A stretch of DNA of 64,000 nucleotides from Nocardia terpenica (GCF_013186535.1 NZ_JABMCZ010000005.1:558001-622000); one strand, 5' to 3'. Shown: positions 13,504-22,609, numbered from the stretch's first letter. Made by a program: numbers and translations. Notes: a model not told the origin generated them from the letters alone.

Positions 13504-14496
13504 TCAAGCAATGCTCCGCGCGTCCCGGCGTGGCGTCGCGCCGTTGTAGAAGGCGACCAGGTCGCGGACGGTCTCCTCGGTCGGCCGCGGCCGGTAGCCG
13601 AGCTCGGTGCGCGCCTTGGCGCCGTCCACCTCGGGCGCCGACAGCAGCGCGCCCATGGCCGCGCGCGAGATCCGGTCGCTGCCGAGCAGCTTGCCGACCG
13701 GCTCCAGCACCGGCAGCGCCGCCGAGATCACCCGCACCGGAATGGCGAAGCGCGGCCCGCGTTTACCGTTCACCGCCGCGGACAGCCGGGTCACCTCGAG
13801 CATGGACACCATCGCGCCGGGCAGCAGATAGTTCTCCCCCGTGCGGCCGCGCTCGCCCGCCAGCAGCAGCCCCTCGGCCACGTCGCGCACGTCGACCAGG
13901 TCGAATCCGCCCCCGATCATGACCGGCACCCGCCCGCGCGCGGCGTCCCACAGCGTGCAGTTGATGCGGGAGGAGGTGTGGTCGACCGGGCCGTAGACCC
14001 CGGTGGGATTGCAGATGACCGCGTCCAGTCCGGCGTCGACGACCTTGCGCAGCTCGACCTCGCCCTGCCACTTGGAGCGGTCGTAGACCGGCAGCCCGGG
14101 ATCGGTCGACCGCGCCGAGCGCTCGTCGATGCGGCCGCCGCAGCGGTACTGGTCGAAGGCGTGAATCGAGCTGGCGTGCACCATCCTTCGCGCGCCCACC
14201 GCCCGCGCGGCCTCGGCCACCACCCGCACGCCCTCGGTGTTCACCCGCCAGGCCACGTCGTGCCGCTGCGCCAGGGTGATCAACGCGACCAGGTGATAGA
14301 CGATCTCCGCGCCGTCGAGCGCCGAGCGCATCGACGCGGGATCGAGTACGTCGCCGGTCACCCATCTCACCCCGGATTGCGGCGCGCCGGTGGGGCGGAC
14401 CCGGTCGATGGCGGTGACCTCGTGACCGCGAGCCACCAACCGGTGGAGCAGATTCGTCCCGAGAAAGCCGGCGGCGCCGGTGACTGCGACCTTCAT
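13504..14496 (-). CDS. NAD(P)-dependent epimerase/3-beta-HSD-like reductase (extended SDR)
   Basis: A 330-residue extended short-chain dehydrogenase. The Rossmann motif TGAAGFLGTNL is at residues 6-16 and the catalytic pair is YDRSKWQGE (YxxxK) near residue 140. The overall pattern matches dihydroflavonol reductase/3-beta-hydroxysteroid dehydrogenase-like NAD-binding proteins, which act on hydroxyl/keto groups of sugars, sterols or polyketides. A near-perfect KstR-type palindrome lies 13-26 bases upstream of the ATG, which hints at a sterol or lipid-linked role. The specific substrate is not deducible. Confidence 0.8.
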   Translation of the reverse strand: MKVAVTGAAGFLGTNLLHRLVARGHEVTAIDRVRPTGAPQSGVRWVTGDVLDPASMRSALDGAEIVYHLVALITLAQRHDVAWRVNTEGVRVVAEAARAVGARRMVHASSIHAFDQYRCGGRIDERSARSTDPGLPVYDRSKWQGEVELRKVVDAGLDAVICNPTGVYGPVDHTSSRINCTLWDAARGRVPVMIGGGFDLVDVRDVAEGLLLAGERGRTGENYLLPGAMVSMLEVTRLSAAVNGKRGPRFAIPVRVISAALPVLEPVGKLLGSDRISRAAMGALLSAPEVDGAKARTELGYRPRPTEETVRDLVAFYNGATPRRDARSIA

Positions 14497-14508
14497 GAGA
14501 CGAGAATA

Positions 14509-14522
14509 TAGAACCTGTTCTA
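14509..14522. promoter_or_regulatory. Candidate KstR-type operator upstream of the epimerase
   Basis: TAGAACCTGTTCTA fits the KstR consensus TnnAACnnGTTnnA (recalled from mycobacterial cholesterol-catabolism work) at every fixed position. It sits 13 bases upstream of the start codon of the minus-strand epimerase gene, where a repressor would block transcription. A related palindrome occurs at 17468-17481. Other TetR-family regulators could use similar sites. Confidence 0.55.
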
Positions 14523-14698
14523 GTTTGCAAGCGGTTCCCGATATTTCCGAATGGATGCGTGGACTCGAAACGCGCGCAGCCGGTCGGCTATATTGAGGCC
14601 CAGTCGCAAGACGCCGGTTTCACCGGCTCGGACAAAGCAATTCAAGACCACACACGTTCACGAAGGCCGATGTTCACGACGATTGGGGGGCAGACTCG

Positions 14699-15022
14699 AT
14701 GAGCGATCTCTCGGTGGAGACCGACGCCGTCCGCGCGTTCGCCGCAACGCACGAGGGGGTCGCGGCCGACATCGCCGGGGCCGGCAATTTCGACACGGTG
14801 ACCCACGTCGCCGCGATGACGCCGGTGTTCGGCATCATCGGCGCCGACTACCTCGCCATGTTCGCCGCCGCGCAACTGTTGCACGCCAAGGACATCAACG
14901 ATCTGTCCGCCAAGTGCGATCACCTGGGCAAGGCCGCGTTCGGCTCGGCCGCAGTCTTCGACGACACCGACCAATCGTCGGCCGGAACACTCGGGAACAT
15001 CGGCACACAGATCGGGGGATGA
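14699..15022 (+). CDS. Type VII secretion target-like protein (EspC/DUF2580-like)
   Basis: A 107-residue, mostly helical small acidic protein. It has the N-terminal pattern VETDAVRAFAATHEGVAADI and the central hydrophobic FGIIGADYLAMFAAAQ helix seen in actinobacterial ESX secretion-associated proteins of the EspC/DUF2580 type. There is no signal peptide, as expected for an ESX substrate. A possible -10 element TATATT lies near 14588. It is followed after 3 bp by a large Ala/Gly/Pro-rich gene, a pairing that recalls EspC-EspA. No ESX core genes are in the window. Confidence 0.7.
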   Translation: MSDLSVETDAVRAFAATHEGVAADIAGAGNFDTVTHVAAMTPVFGIIGADYLAMFAAAQLLHAKDINDLSAKCDHLGKAAFGSAAVFDDTDQSSAGTLGNIGTQIGG

Positions 15023-15025
15023 CGC

Positions 15026-16663
15026 GTGACAACCATCGATTCCAGACACGGCGGCGTCATCGGCGCGGAGCCGATCGCGGGAACCGCGCCCGCCGCGGCG
15101 CCGGTGGCGCAGCCGGGCCCGATCCAGGACCTGCCGCTGCCGCAGCTGCCGGCCGACCTGCCGCCCATCGAGCCGCCCGCATTCCATACCGCGCGTAAGG
15201 AATTCGACGACAACGGCTCGGCATCCGCGGTCACGCCGCATGTTCCGGGCCTGGGCGGCGGCAACCCCGCCGATCCCTCGGCCCACGCGGCCGCGTTCGG
15301 CGATCCCGCCTCGCCGCTGCTCGGCGCGGCGCACGGGGCGCTCAACGGCGCCCAGGGCGTCCTCGACACCACGCACACCGCCGCGCAGGGCCTGCTCGAC
15401 AACGCCCGGTCGGCCATCGACCACGCCCCGGCGGCGTTCGGCGGCGCGGCAGCCACCGCCCCGGCCGCGGCCGCGAGTCCGGCGGCGGGCGGACTTCCGG
15501 CGCTACCCCCGTTACCGGCCGACCCCGTCGGCGCGCTCATGAACGGCATGGCCCTGCCCGCGATTCCGGGCATCGACATGCTGTTCAAGCCGTTCCTCGA
15601 CATGCTGTCCAGCTTCGGCACCGGCGTCATGGGCGCGCTCAATCCGGCCACCATCCTCAGCCAGTCGTCGCAGGTCATCCAGAGCGCCATGCAGGTCGGC
15701 TCGGGCGCGCTGAAAACCGTCGAGCAGGTCTGGCAGGGTCAGGCGGCGCGCAGCGCGCAGGCCGCCGGGCAGCAGGCCCAGTCGCACGGCGCCGACACCA
15801 GCCAGCGCGGCTTCGACATCTCCAAGCTCACCGACGAGGCCGCGCAGGTCGTGCAGCGCGGCAATGTGCAGCTCACCGCCGTCGCGCAGTCGTTCGCGGC
15901 GCAGGCCACCGCGCTCGCGCCGGTCATCCTCACCCCGCCCGCGCAGGCCACGCTGATGGCATCGGCCACCGAGCATCTCGGCCAGGCGGTGGCCATCGTC
16001 AACGCCACCCGCGGCGAATTGTCCGGCTACACCGGGCAATTGGCGGGCGTGGTGCAGCAGATCATGGGCTCGGGCGGCGGCCCGAATCCGGGCGATGTCG
16101 CACAGGCGGTGGCGCAGAACATCGGCCAGCCCATCATGGAGCAGGCCCAGCAGCTGCTGTCCGGTGGCGGCGACACGGCCACCCAGGCGGCCGGGCTCGG
16201 CGGCGACCTGCCCGCCGGGCTCGGCGGCACCGCGACCAACGCGGCCTCCTTCGGCGGCAACGGCGCGCATCCCGGCTCCTACGGCGGCGGTGGCGGTTAC
16301 GGCGGCGGCGGCCTCGGCGGCTTGGTGGGCGGCCTCGGCTCCGGAGCGACTGCCGGTGCGGCGAAGCCGGTCCCGGGCGCCTCGATGCCCGGCCGTCCCG
16401 GCGCGGGCATGCCCGGTATTCCGTTCGGCCCCGGCATGCCCGGCGCGCCCGGTTCGGCCATGGGCGGCGGGAGCGGCTTCATGGGCGCGCCCGGCGCGGC
16501 ACAGCGCAACAACGACGAGGAACACTCGCGTCAGGTGCAGCCGTACCAGAGCCCCACGGGCAACACCGATCTCACCGGCGCGCTCGGCGAGAGCGCCCCG
16601 GAGGTCATCGGCCAGACCCACTCCGACGAGATCATCAACGACTACGAGATCGACCAGCTGTAG
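15026..16663 (+). CDS. Large Ala/Gly/Pro-rich protein paired with the ESX-type protein
   Basis: A 545-residue protein starting at GTG 15026, 3 bp after the small ESX-type gene, so the pair is surely one operon. Residues 1-170 are Pro/Ala-rich. A helical central region (about 170-375) contains MNPATILSQSSQVIQ-like and AVAQSFAAQATALA stretches. Then comes a Gly/Met/Pro-rich tail (about 380-500) with MPGRPGAGMPGIP repeats. The C-terminus is acidic (EVIGQTHSDEIINDYEIDQL). There is no signal peptide. By analogy with EspA/EspB-like partners it is probably an ESX-secreted or ESX-associated protein; I do not recognise a named family. Confidence 0.65.
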   Translation: MTTIDSRHGGVIGAEPIAGTAPAAAPVAQPGPIQDLPLPQLPADLPPIEPPAFHTARKEFDDNGSASAVTPHVPGLGGGNPADPSAHAAAFGDPASPLLGAAHGALNGAQGVLDTTHTAAQGLLDNARSAIDHAPAAFGGAAATAPAAAASPAAGGLPALPPLPADPVGALMNGMALPAIPGIDMLFKPFLDMLSSFGTGVMGALNPATILSQSSQVIQSAMQVGSGALKTVEQVWQGQAARSAQAAGQQAQSHGADTSQRGFDISKLTDEAAQVVQRGNVQLTAVAQSFAAQATALAPVILTPPAQATLMASATEHLGQAVAIVNATRGELSGYTGQLAGVVQQIMGSGGGPNPGDVAQAVAQNIGQPIMEQAQQLLSGGGDTATQAAGLGGDLPAGLGGTATNAASFGGNGAHPGSYGGGGGYGGGGLGGLVGGLGSGATAGAAKPVPGASMPGRPGAGMPGIPFGPGMPGAPGSAMGGGSGFMGAPGAAQRNNDEEHSRQVQPYQSPTGNTDLTGALGESAPEVIGQTHSDEIINDYEIDQL

Positions 16664-16675
16664 GGCGGTCGGCCG

Positions 16676-17425
16676 TCAGAACGCCGTCGGCCGGATCAGG
16701 GCGTCGACGCCGCCGTCGATGACGAACTGCGCGCCGTGGATGTAGCCCGCCTGCGGGCCGAGCAGATAGGCGATGAGCGCGGCGATCTCCGCGGGTTCGG
16801 CGGTGCGCGGTATGGGCGCGGCGAACGCGCGGATCAGGTCGCCGTAGCGCGGATCGTCGAGCCCGGCCCGCAGCAGCGGCGTGTCGACGGTGCCGGGGGC
16901 GACGGTATTGAGCCGCACCCCGGCCGCGCCCCACTCCGCGGCGCGCTGGCGCACCGCGACGGTCAGCGCGTTCTTCGAGTACGCGTACGCCAGATGCCCC
17001 GCGTACTCCCCCGCCCGCGCCAGTGCCCGCGCCTGCGAACCGTCCGCGATCGGATTCTCCGCCCACGTCACCTGGGTGGAGGCGACCGACGAAACCACCA
17101 CGGCCGCAGGCGATTCCCCCTTGCGCAGCGCCGGGAGCAGCCCGTCCAGCACGGCGACCGAGCCGCGGTAGTTGAGTTCGATCACCCGCAGCGGATCGGG
17201 CGTGTGCGGTCCGATGCCCGCGCACAACACCACCCCGTCCAGCACCCCGCCGCAGCGGTCGAGCACCCCGTCGACGGCCGCCACCCGCCCCTGCGGGGTG
17301 GACAGATCGGCGAGCACCTCGGCGTCGCGCAGGTCGACACCGACGATGCCGTGTCCGGCCTCGGACAGTGTTCGCGCCGCCGCGGCCCCGATTCCGGACG
17401 CCGACCCGGTGATGGCGATCGTCAT
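16676..17425 (-). CDS. Short-chain dehydrogenase/reductase
   Basis: A 249-residue classical SDR: nucleotide-binding TGSASGIG at residues 6-13, VDLRD after the second strand, and catalytic YAYSK (YxxxK) in the expected region. The C-terminal NTVAPGTVDTP and VIDGGVDALI motifs are also present. The ATG at 17425 has a strong GGAGGAG site 4-10 bases upstream; the long upstream open frame is therefore not coding. It is divergent from the LLM oxidoreductase gene, and the intervening 84 bp hold a KstR-like palindrome, so both may be co-regulated. A hydroxysteroid or hydroxyacyl substrate is plausible but unproved. Confidence 0.9.
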   Translation of the reverse strand: MTIAITGSASGIGAAAARTLSEAGHGIVGVDLRDAEVLADLSTPQGRVAAVDGVLDRCGGVLDGVVLCAGIGPHTPDPLRVIELNYRGSVAVLDGLLPALRKGESPAAVVVSSVASTQVTWAENPIADGSQARALARAGEYAGHLAYAYSKNALTVAVRQRAAEWGAAGVRLNTVAPGTVDTPLLRAGLDDPRYGDLIRAFAAPIPRTAEPAEIAALIAYLLGPQAGYIHGAQFVIDGGVDALIRPTAF

Positions 17426-17467
17426 GACTCCTCCTTCTCCCGCACCCGAGGCGATTAGACCATAAAC

Positions 17468-17481
17468 TAGAATCTGTTCTA
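17468..17481. promoter_or_regulatory. Candidate KstR-type operator between divergent SDR and LLM genes
   Basis: TAGAATCTGTTCTA matches TnnAACnnGTTnnA except for one base (AAT for AAC). It lies 43 bases from the SDR start and 29 bases from the LLM start, in the only regulatory space for both genes. It shares 13 of 14 bases with the element at 14509-14522. Confidence 0.5.
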
Positions 17482-17509
17482 ATTTTCGCACTCCCGAGAG
17501 GATGGTCCG

Positions 17510-18379
17510 ATGCGCTTCACCTACGCGGAGGCGATGACCGATCCGGCGTACTACATCCCGCTGGCCCGGGCCGCGGAGGCCGCCGGTTTCCACGGCATGA
17601 CGGTGCCGGACAGCATCGCCTACCCGGCGGAATCGGACTCGAAGTACCCGTACACGCCCGACGGCAACCGGGAGTTCCTGGACGGCAAGCCGTTCATCGA
17701 GGCGTTCGTGCTGTCGGCCGCGCTGGCGGCGGCCACCACCACGCTGCGCTTCACCCCGTTCGTGATCAAGCTGCCGATCCGCCCGCCGGTGCTGGTCGCC
17801 AAGCAGGCGAGTTCGCTGGCGGCGCTGAGCGGCAACCGTTTCGCCCTGGGCGTCGGAATCAGCCCGTGGCCGGAGGACTTCGAGATCATGGGCGTCTCGT
17901 TCGACCGGCGCGGTAAGCGGATGGACGAATGCATCCAGATCGTCCGGGGGCTGTGCGGCGGTGACTATTTCGAGTTCCACGGCGAGTTCTACGACATCCC
18001 GCGGATCAAGCTCACCCCCGCCCCGACCGCGCCGCTGCCGATCCTGGTCGGCGGGCACAGCGACGCCGCCCTGCGCCGCGCCGTGCGGCTGTGCGACGGC
18101 TGGATGCACGCGGGCGGCGATCCGGCCGAACTGGACCGCATGCTCGCCCGAATCGCCGAATTGCGTTCCGAGCGCGACGATTCCGGCCCGTTCGAGATTC
18201 ATGTCGCCTCCCTGGACGCCTACACGCCGGACGGCGTCAAGCGGCTGGAGGACCGGGGCATCACCGACGTGATCGTCGGCTTCCGCTATCCGTACGTGAC
18301 CGGACCGGACACCGAGCCGCTGGCGGACAAGATCGCCCACCTGGAGCGCTACGCGGAATCGGTCATCGCCAAGGTGTGA
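17510..18379 (+). CDS. LLM-class F420-dependent oxidoreductase
   Basis: A 289-residue luciferase-like (bacterial luciferase fold) oxidoreductase of the type that uses reduced F420. It has an N-terminal RFTYAEAMTDPAYYIPLARAAEA helix, the conserved LGVGISPWPEDFEIMGV loop and the RGKRMDE segment, with PILVGGHSDAALRRA near residue 180. GAGAGG precedes the ATG at 17510. F420 use fits an actinobacterium of this type. It converges on mdh with 10 bp between stops. The substrate is unknown; a lipid or sterol intermediate is suggested only by the operator upstream. Confidence 0.85.
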   Translation: MRFTYAEAMTDPAYYIPLARAAEAAGFHGMTVPDSIAYPAESDSKYPYTPDGNREFLDGKPFIEAFVLSAALAAATTTLRFTPFVIKLPIRPPVLVAKQASSLAALSGNRFALGVGISPWPEDFEIMGVSFDRRGKRMDECIQIVRGLCGGDYFEFHGEFYDIPRIKLTPAPTAPLPILVGGHSDAALRRAVRLCDGWMHAGGDPAELDRMLARIAELRSERDDSGPFEIHVASLDAYTPDGVKRLEDRGITDVIVGFRYPYVTGPDTEPLADKIAHLERYAESVIAKV

Positions 18380-18389
18380 GAGGCGGCGG

Positions 18390-19400
18390 TCAGCGGCGCT
18401 TGGCGAAGCCCAGATCGATGACGGCGTCGCGCTCGGACCGCAGCTCGGCGACGCTGAGATCGATCCGCTCCCGGGAGAATTCGTCGATCGCGAGGCCCGG
18501 CACCACGGTGTACTCGCCGTCGGCGCAGGTCACCGGGAACGAGCTGATCAGCCCCTCCGGCACGCCGTAGGACCCGTCCGAGGGCACCGCCATCGACACC
18601 CAGTCCCCGGCCGGCGTGCCCAGCACCCAGTCGCGGATGTGGTCGATGGCGGCGCTGGCCGCGCTGGCGGCCGAGGACGCGCCGCGGGCCGCGATGATGG
18701 CGGTGCCGCGCTGCTGCACGGTCGGAATGAACTGTGCCCGCACCCATTCCGGGTCGCCGACGACCATCGGCGCGGGCCGCCCGGCAATGGTGGCGTGGGT
18801 GATGTCCGGGTACTGGGTCGCGGAGTGGTTACCCCAGATGCTCACCCGGGCGATGGCCGCGGCCGGGGCGCCGGTCTTGGCAGCCAGCTGGGCGATGGCC
18901 CGATTGTGGTCGAGCCGGGTCAGCGCGGTGAATCGGGCGGCGGGCACGTCGGGGGCGTTGCTCATGGCGATGAAGGCGTTGGTATTGGCGGGATTGCCGA
19001 CCACCAGCACCTTTACGTCCTCGGCGGCGCTGGCGTTGATGGCCGCGCCCTGATCGGTGAAGATGGGCCCGTTGGCGGCCAGCAGGTCCGACCGTTCCAT
19101 GCCCGTCGTGCGCGGCCGCGCGCCGACCAGTACCGCGATATTCGCGCCGTCGAAGCCGACCCAGGGATCGTCGCTGATGTCGATGGACGACAGCAGCGGG
19201 AAGGCGCCGTCCTCGAGCTCCATCGCCACGCCCTCGAGCGCGCCGACCGCGGCCGGAATCTCGAGCAGCCGCAACCGGACCGGCGTGTCCGGGCCGAGCA
19301 TCGCGCCGGAGGCGATGCGGAACAGCAACCCGTAGGCGATCTGCCCGGCGCCACCGGTCACGGTGACGGTCACGGGCGTCCGAGCGGCACTGCTCATCAC
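18390..19400 (-). CDS. mdh: Malate dehydrogenase
   Basis: NAD-dependent oxidation of malate to oxaloacetate in the TCA cycle. The 336-residue protein has the nucleotide loop TGGAGQIAYGLLFRIA at about residues 15-30, substrate-binding Arg residues in VGARPRTTGMERSDLL, and the catalytic His in IWGNHSATQYPD. This is the Thermus/cytosolic-type MDH group found in actinobacteria. Two adjacent Met codons (19400 and 19397) make the exact start uncertain by one codon. Confidence 0.95.
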   Translation of the reverse strand: MMSSAARTPVTVTVTGGAGQIAYGLLFRIASGAMLGPDTPVRLRLLEIPAAVGALEGVAMELEDGAFPLLSSIDISDDPWVGFDGANIAVLVGARPRTTGMERSDLLAANGPIFTDQGAAINASAAEDVKVLVVGNPANTNAFIAMSNAPDVPAARFTALTRLDHNRAIAQLAAKTGAPAAAIARVSIWGNHSATQYPDITHATIAGRPAPMVVGDPEWVRAQFIPTVQQRGTAIIAARGASSAASAASAAIDHIRDWVLGTPAGDWVSMAVPSDGSYGVPEGLISSFPVTCADGEYTVVPGLAIDEFSRERIDLSVAELRSERDAVIDLGFAKRR

Positions 19401-19513
19401 AACTCCTAGCGATCGAGGACCTCTCCCCCAACCCTAACGAGCCGCACCGTCCCGAAGAACCGAGCGTGAGCAAGTAGACACCGGCCGCCGAAGCCGTTGA
19501 CCGGCAGTATCTT

Positions 19514-20158
19514 TCACCCGAGCCCGGCGATATCGGCGTCGCCCAGCACCACCGGCTGCACGATGTCCTGGGCCCGCACCAGCTGCACGGCCCGATACAG
19601 CGGTCGCTCCTCCAGCACCGCGTCGCGCGCCTCCGCGCGCAGCTGCGCCACCAGCAGATCCGAAACCGCCAGCGCCGCAGCGAGTTTGCTGGCGGCCAGC
19701 GCGTCGGCCAGTTTCCGCAGCCCCAGCACGTGCAGCTCGCGGCCGCTGCCGGAGTCGGTGTACATGGCCAGCGGCACCAGCCGGATGCCGCGACCCGCGG
19801 TAATGCGCAGCACCACCCGGCTGAGCCGGTTCGGATACACCAGGATCTCCGCCCCGGTGGCGTCGGCGACGTCGAGTTCGTGCCGCCCGGTCAGCGTGCG
19901 GGCCCGAATCACGGTGCCCGCCAGCCACATCCGCCGCCGCTGCACCGACAGCGCGTACAGCGCGGTGGGCGCGCCGAGCGCGATACCGGCCACCACCGCC
20001 ACCGGCCAGCTCACCAGCAGCGCCAGCAGCAGTCCGGCGACGATGCCCACCGCGACGGCGCCGAGGGTGAGCCGCCGCAGCATCGGGGCGTACACCTCGG
20101 GGGCGATCAGGTCCAGGCCGACCGGTTGCGGCCGTTCGGGATTCGGTTGCTCAGTCAC
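19514..20158 (-). CDS. Conserved membrane protein of unknown function
   Basis: A 214-residue protein with a short Pro-rich N-terminus and two adjacent membrane segments at about residues 28-70 (LGAVAVGIVAGLLLALLV and AVVAGIALGAPTALYAL). A soluble C-terminal domain of about 140 residues follows, containing HELDVADATGAEILVYPNRLSR. This two-helix plus cytosolic-domain layout resembles actinobacterial PH-like membrane proteins, but I cannot name a family. It lies between mdh and hisS, same strand as both. Confidence 0.7.
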   Translation of the reverse strand: MTEQPNPERPQPVGLDLIAPEVYAPMLRRLTLGAVAVGIVAGLLLALLVSWPVAVVAGIALGAPTALYALSVQRRRMWLAGTVIRARTLTGRHELDVADATGAEILVYPNRLSRVVLRITAGRGIRLVPLAMYTDSGSGRELHVLGLRKLADALAASKLAAALAVSDLLVAQLRAEARDAVLEERPLYRAVQLVRAQDIVQPVVLGDADIAGLG

Positions 20159-20254
20159 GGGTCCACATCCGTCGGGGTGCCTCCGCGCCGGACCTCGCCG
20201 TCCGGCACCCGAATCACGGTGCGCCGCACGGCAGCCGACACCACCGTGACGGTA

Positions 20255-21532
20255 CTACCGATCCTGGGCCAGGGCGGCCGACACGGCGGCGACGGCCGTA
20301 TCGATCGGAATCTGGCGCTGCTCGCCACCGGCCAGATCCTTCAGGCCGATCTCCCCCTCGGCGAGGTCCCGATCGCCCAGTACCAGTGCGTATTTCGCGC
20401 CGGAGCGGTCGGCGGCCTTCATCGCGCCCTTCACGCCGCGGCCGCCGTAGGCGAGGTCGACCCGGATGCCCGCGGCCCGCAGCTGCGCGGCCAGCACCAC
20501 CAGGCGCTGCTTGGCGGCGTCGCCTAGCGGCACCCCGAACACGTCCACGCGGGCCGGATCGCCCGCGGTCTTGCCCTCGGCCTGCAGCGCCAGCACGGTG
20601 CGGTCCACGCCGAGGCCGAAGCCGATGCCCGACAGCGGCTGCCCGCCCAGCTGCGCCATCAGCCCGTCGTAGCGGCCGCCGCCGCCGATGCCCGACTGCG
20701 CGCCCAGGCCGTCGTGCACGAATTCGAAGGTGGTCTTGGTGTAGTAGTCCAGGCCGCGGACCATGCGCGGGTTCACCGTGTACGGCACGCCCAGCGCGTC
20801 CAGGTGACCGAGCACCTGCTCGAAGTGCGCCTTGGCCGATTCGGACAGGTGGTCGATCATGAGCGGCGCGCCGACGGTCAGCTCCCGCACCTCGGGCCGC
20901 TTGTCGTCGAGCACCCGCAGCGGGTTGAGCTCGGCGCGGCGGCGGGTCTCCTCGTCCAGGGGCAACTGGAACAGGAACTCCTGCAGCAGCTCCCGGTACT
21001 GCGGGCGGCAGGTGTCGTCGCCGAGCGAGGTGATCTCCAGCCGGAAGCCCGTCAGCCCGACCGAGCGGAACCCGGCGTCGGCGATGGCGACGACCTCGGC
21101 GTCCAGCGCCGGATCGTCGACGCCGACCGCCTCCACGCCCACCTGCTGCAACTGCCGGTAGCGCCCGGCCTGCGGCCGCTCGTAGCGGAAGAACGGGCCC
21201 GCGTAGTACAGCTTGACCGGCAGTTGACCGCGGTCGAGGCCGTGCTCGATCACCGCGCGCATGACCCCGGCGGTGCCCTCGGGGCGCAGCGTGACGCTGC
21301 GGTCGCCGCGGTCGGCGAAGGTGTACATCTCCTTGCTCACCACGTCGGTCGACTCGCCGACGCCGCGGGCGAACAGGGCGGTGTCCTCGAAGATCGGCAG
21401 CTCCACATGCCCGTACCCGGCCGAACGGGCGGAACGCACGAGCGCGTCGCGCACGGCGACGAACTCCGCCGACGCCGGCGGCACGTAATCCGGGATGCCC
21501 TTGGGGGCGGTGAAGCTGCTGGTCTTGGTCAC
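20255..21532 (-). CDS. hisS: Histidyl-tRNA synthetase
   Basis: A 425-residue class II synthetase charging tRNA-His. It begins VTKTSSFTAPKGIPDYVPP, has the motif 2 region YYAGPFFRYERPQAGR, the HisA motif RGLDYYTKTTFEFV and the GGGGRYDGLM segment, and ends in the anticodon-binding domain. GTG 21532 is chosen because the protein then starts at the usual family position; an in-frame TTG at 21571 would add 13 residues. In M. tuberculosis a glyoxalase gene lies between hisS and ppiB (recalled); it is absent here. Confidence 0.96.
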   Translation of the reverse strand: MTKTSSFTAPKGIPDYVPPASAEFVAVRDALVRSARSAGYGHVELPIFEDTALFARGVGESTDVVSKEMYTFADRGDRSVTLRPEGTAGVMRAVIEHGLDRGQLPVKLYYAGPFFRYERPQAGRYRQLQQVGVEAVGVDDPALDAEVVAIADAGFRSVGLTGFRLEITSLGDDTCRPQYRELLQEFLFQLPLDEETRRRAELNPLRVLDDKRPEVRELTVGAPLMIDHLSESAKAHFEQVLGHLDALGVPYTVNPRMVRGLDYYTKTTFEFVHDGLGAQSGIGGGGRYDGLMAQLGGQPLSGIGFGLGVDRTVLALQAEGKTAGDPARVDVFGVPLGDAAKQRLVVLAAQLRAAGIRVDLAYGGRGVKGAMKAADRSGAKYALVLGDRDLAEGEIGLKDLAGGEQRQIPIDTAVAAVSAALAQDR

Positions 21533-21695
21533 GATCGTCCAGTCTTTCAAACCCCCCGGCGGCAAGTCCAACCGGTTGCGGTCGCGCCTTCACCGAAACT
21601 ACTCAGGAAGTGATGGCACACTCTTAGGCCGAGGCCGGGGGCATGTCACCGACGTGCTCGCGGAAACAGGACACAGCACACGGGAGGACTTGGGA

Positions 21696-22562
21696 GTGCC
21701 GAGCAACGAACAGCGGCGAGCGGCGGCCAAACGCAAGCTGGAGCGACGACTGGAACGCCAGGCCGAGCGCGCGCGCAGGCGCAAGCAGCTCACCATCGCC
21801 GGGTCCGTGCTCGGCGTGGTCGTGGCGGTCGCGGCCGGGGTCGGCATCTACTACCTCACCAAGGGCGACGACACCAAGAACACCGCCTCCCAGTCCTCGG
21901 ACGCCTCACAGACGACACCGCAGGCCGCCCCGCCGCCCGCGCCCAAGGCGCTGGCCGCGACCGTCAACTGCACCTACAAGCCGGGCGGGAAGGCCGCCAA
22001 GGAGGTCAATCCCCCGGCCAACGGCGAGGTCTCCACCCACGATTCGAAGACCGTCCAGATCCAGACCAGTCAGGGGCCCATCGGGATCACGCTGAACGCG
22101 GGCGAGTCCCCGTGCACGGTCAACAGTTTCGTGAATCTGGTGCAGCAGGGCTTCTACGACAAGGCGCCGTGCCACCGGCTCAGCACCAAGGGCCTGAAGA
22201 TGCTGCAGTGCGGCGATCCGACCGGCACCGGAACCGGCGGTCCCGGATACGCTTTCGACAACGAGTACCCGACCGACCAGTACGCACAGGGTGATCCGAA
22301 CGCCCAGCTACCCGTGCTCTACAAGCGCGGCGTGGTGGCCATGGCCAACAGCGGCCCGAACACCAATGGCAGCCAGTTCTTCCTGATGTACGGCGACTCC
22401 CAGCTGCCGCCGCAGTACACCATCTTCGGCACGGTCGACGACGCCGGGCTGCAGACCCTCGACAAGATCGCGGCCGCGGGCGACGACGGCTCGATGGATC
22501 AGGGCCCCGGCGGCGGCAAGCCGAAGCTGCCGGTCACCTTCGATTCGGTGAAGCTGGCCTGA
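21696..22562 (+). CDS. ppiB: Membrane-anchored cyclophilin-type peptidyl-prolyl isomerase
   Basis: A 288-residue PpiB-like isomerase. GTG 21696 follows GGGAGG at 9 bases, so the longer frame from 21495 is rejected. Residues 1-33 are very basic (AAAKRKLERRLERQAERARRRK), then a single membrane segment at about 34-56. A Thr/Pro/Ala linker follows, then the cyclophilin domain with PCHRLSTKGLKMLQCGDPTG and GSQFFLMYGDS. The catalytic Arg of the usual FHR motif is in HRL. It catalyses Xaa-Pro isomerisation outside the membrane. In M. tuberculosis its homologue is adjacent to rel; here an 18-kb locus lies between them. Confidence 0.93.
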   Translation: MPSNEQRRAAAKRKLERRLERQAERARRRKQLTIAGSVLGVVVAVAAGVGIYYLTKGDDTKNTASQSSDASQTTPQAAPPPAPKALAATVNCTYKPGGKAAKEVNPPANGEVSTHDSKTVQIQTSQGPIGITLNAGESPCTVNSFVNLVQQGFYDKAPCHRLSTKGLKMLQCGDPTGTGTGGPGYAFDNEYPTDQYAQGDPNAQLPVLYKRGVVAMANSGPNTNGSQFFLMYGDSQLPPQYTIFGTVDDAGLQTLDKIAAAGDDGSMDQGPGGGKPKLPVTFDSVKLA

Positions 22563-22609
22563 GTCCAATCGGGCGCCGGTCCAAAATCGGCTGGGCCCCC
22601 GTGACTCTC

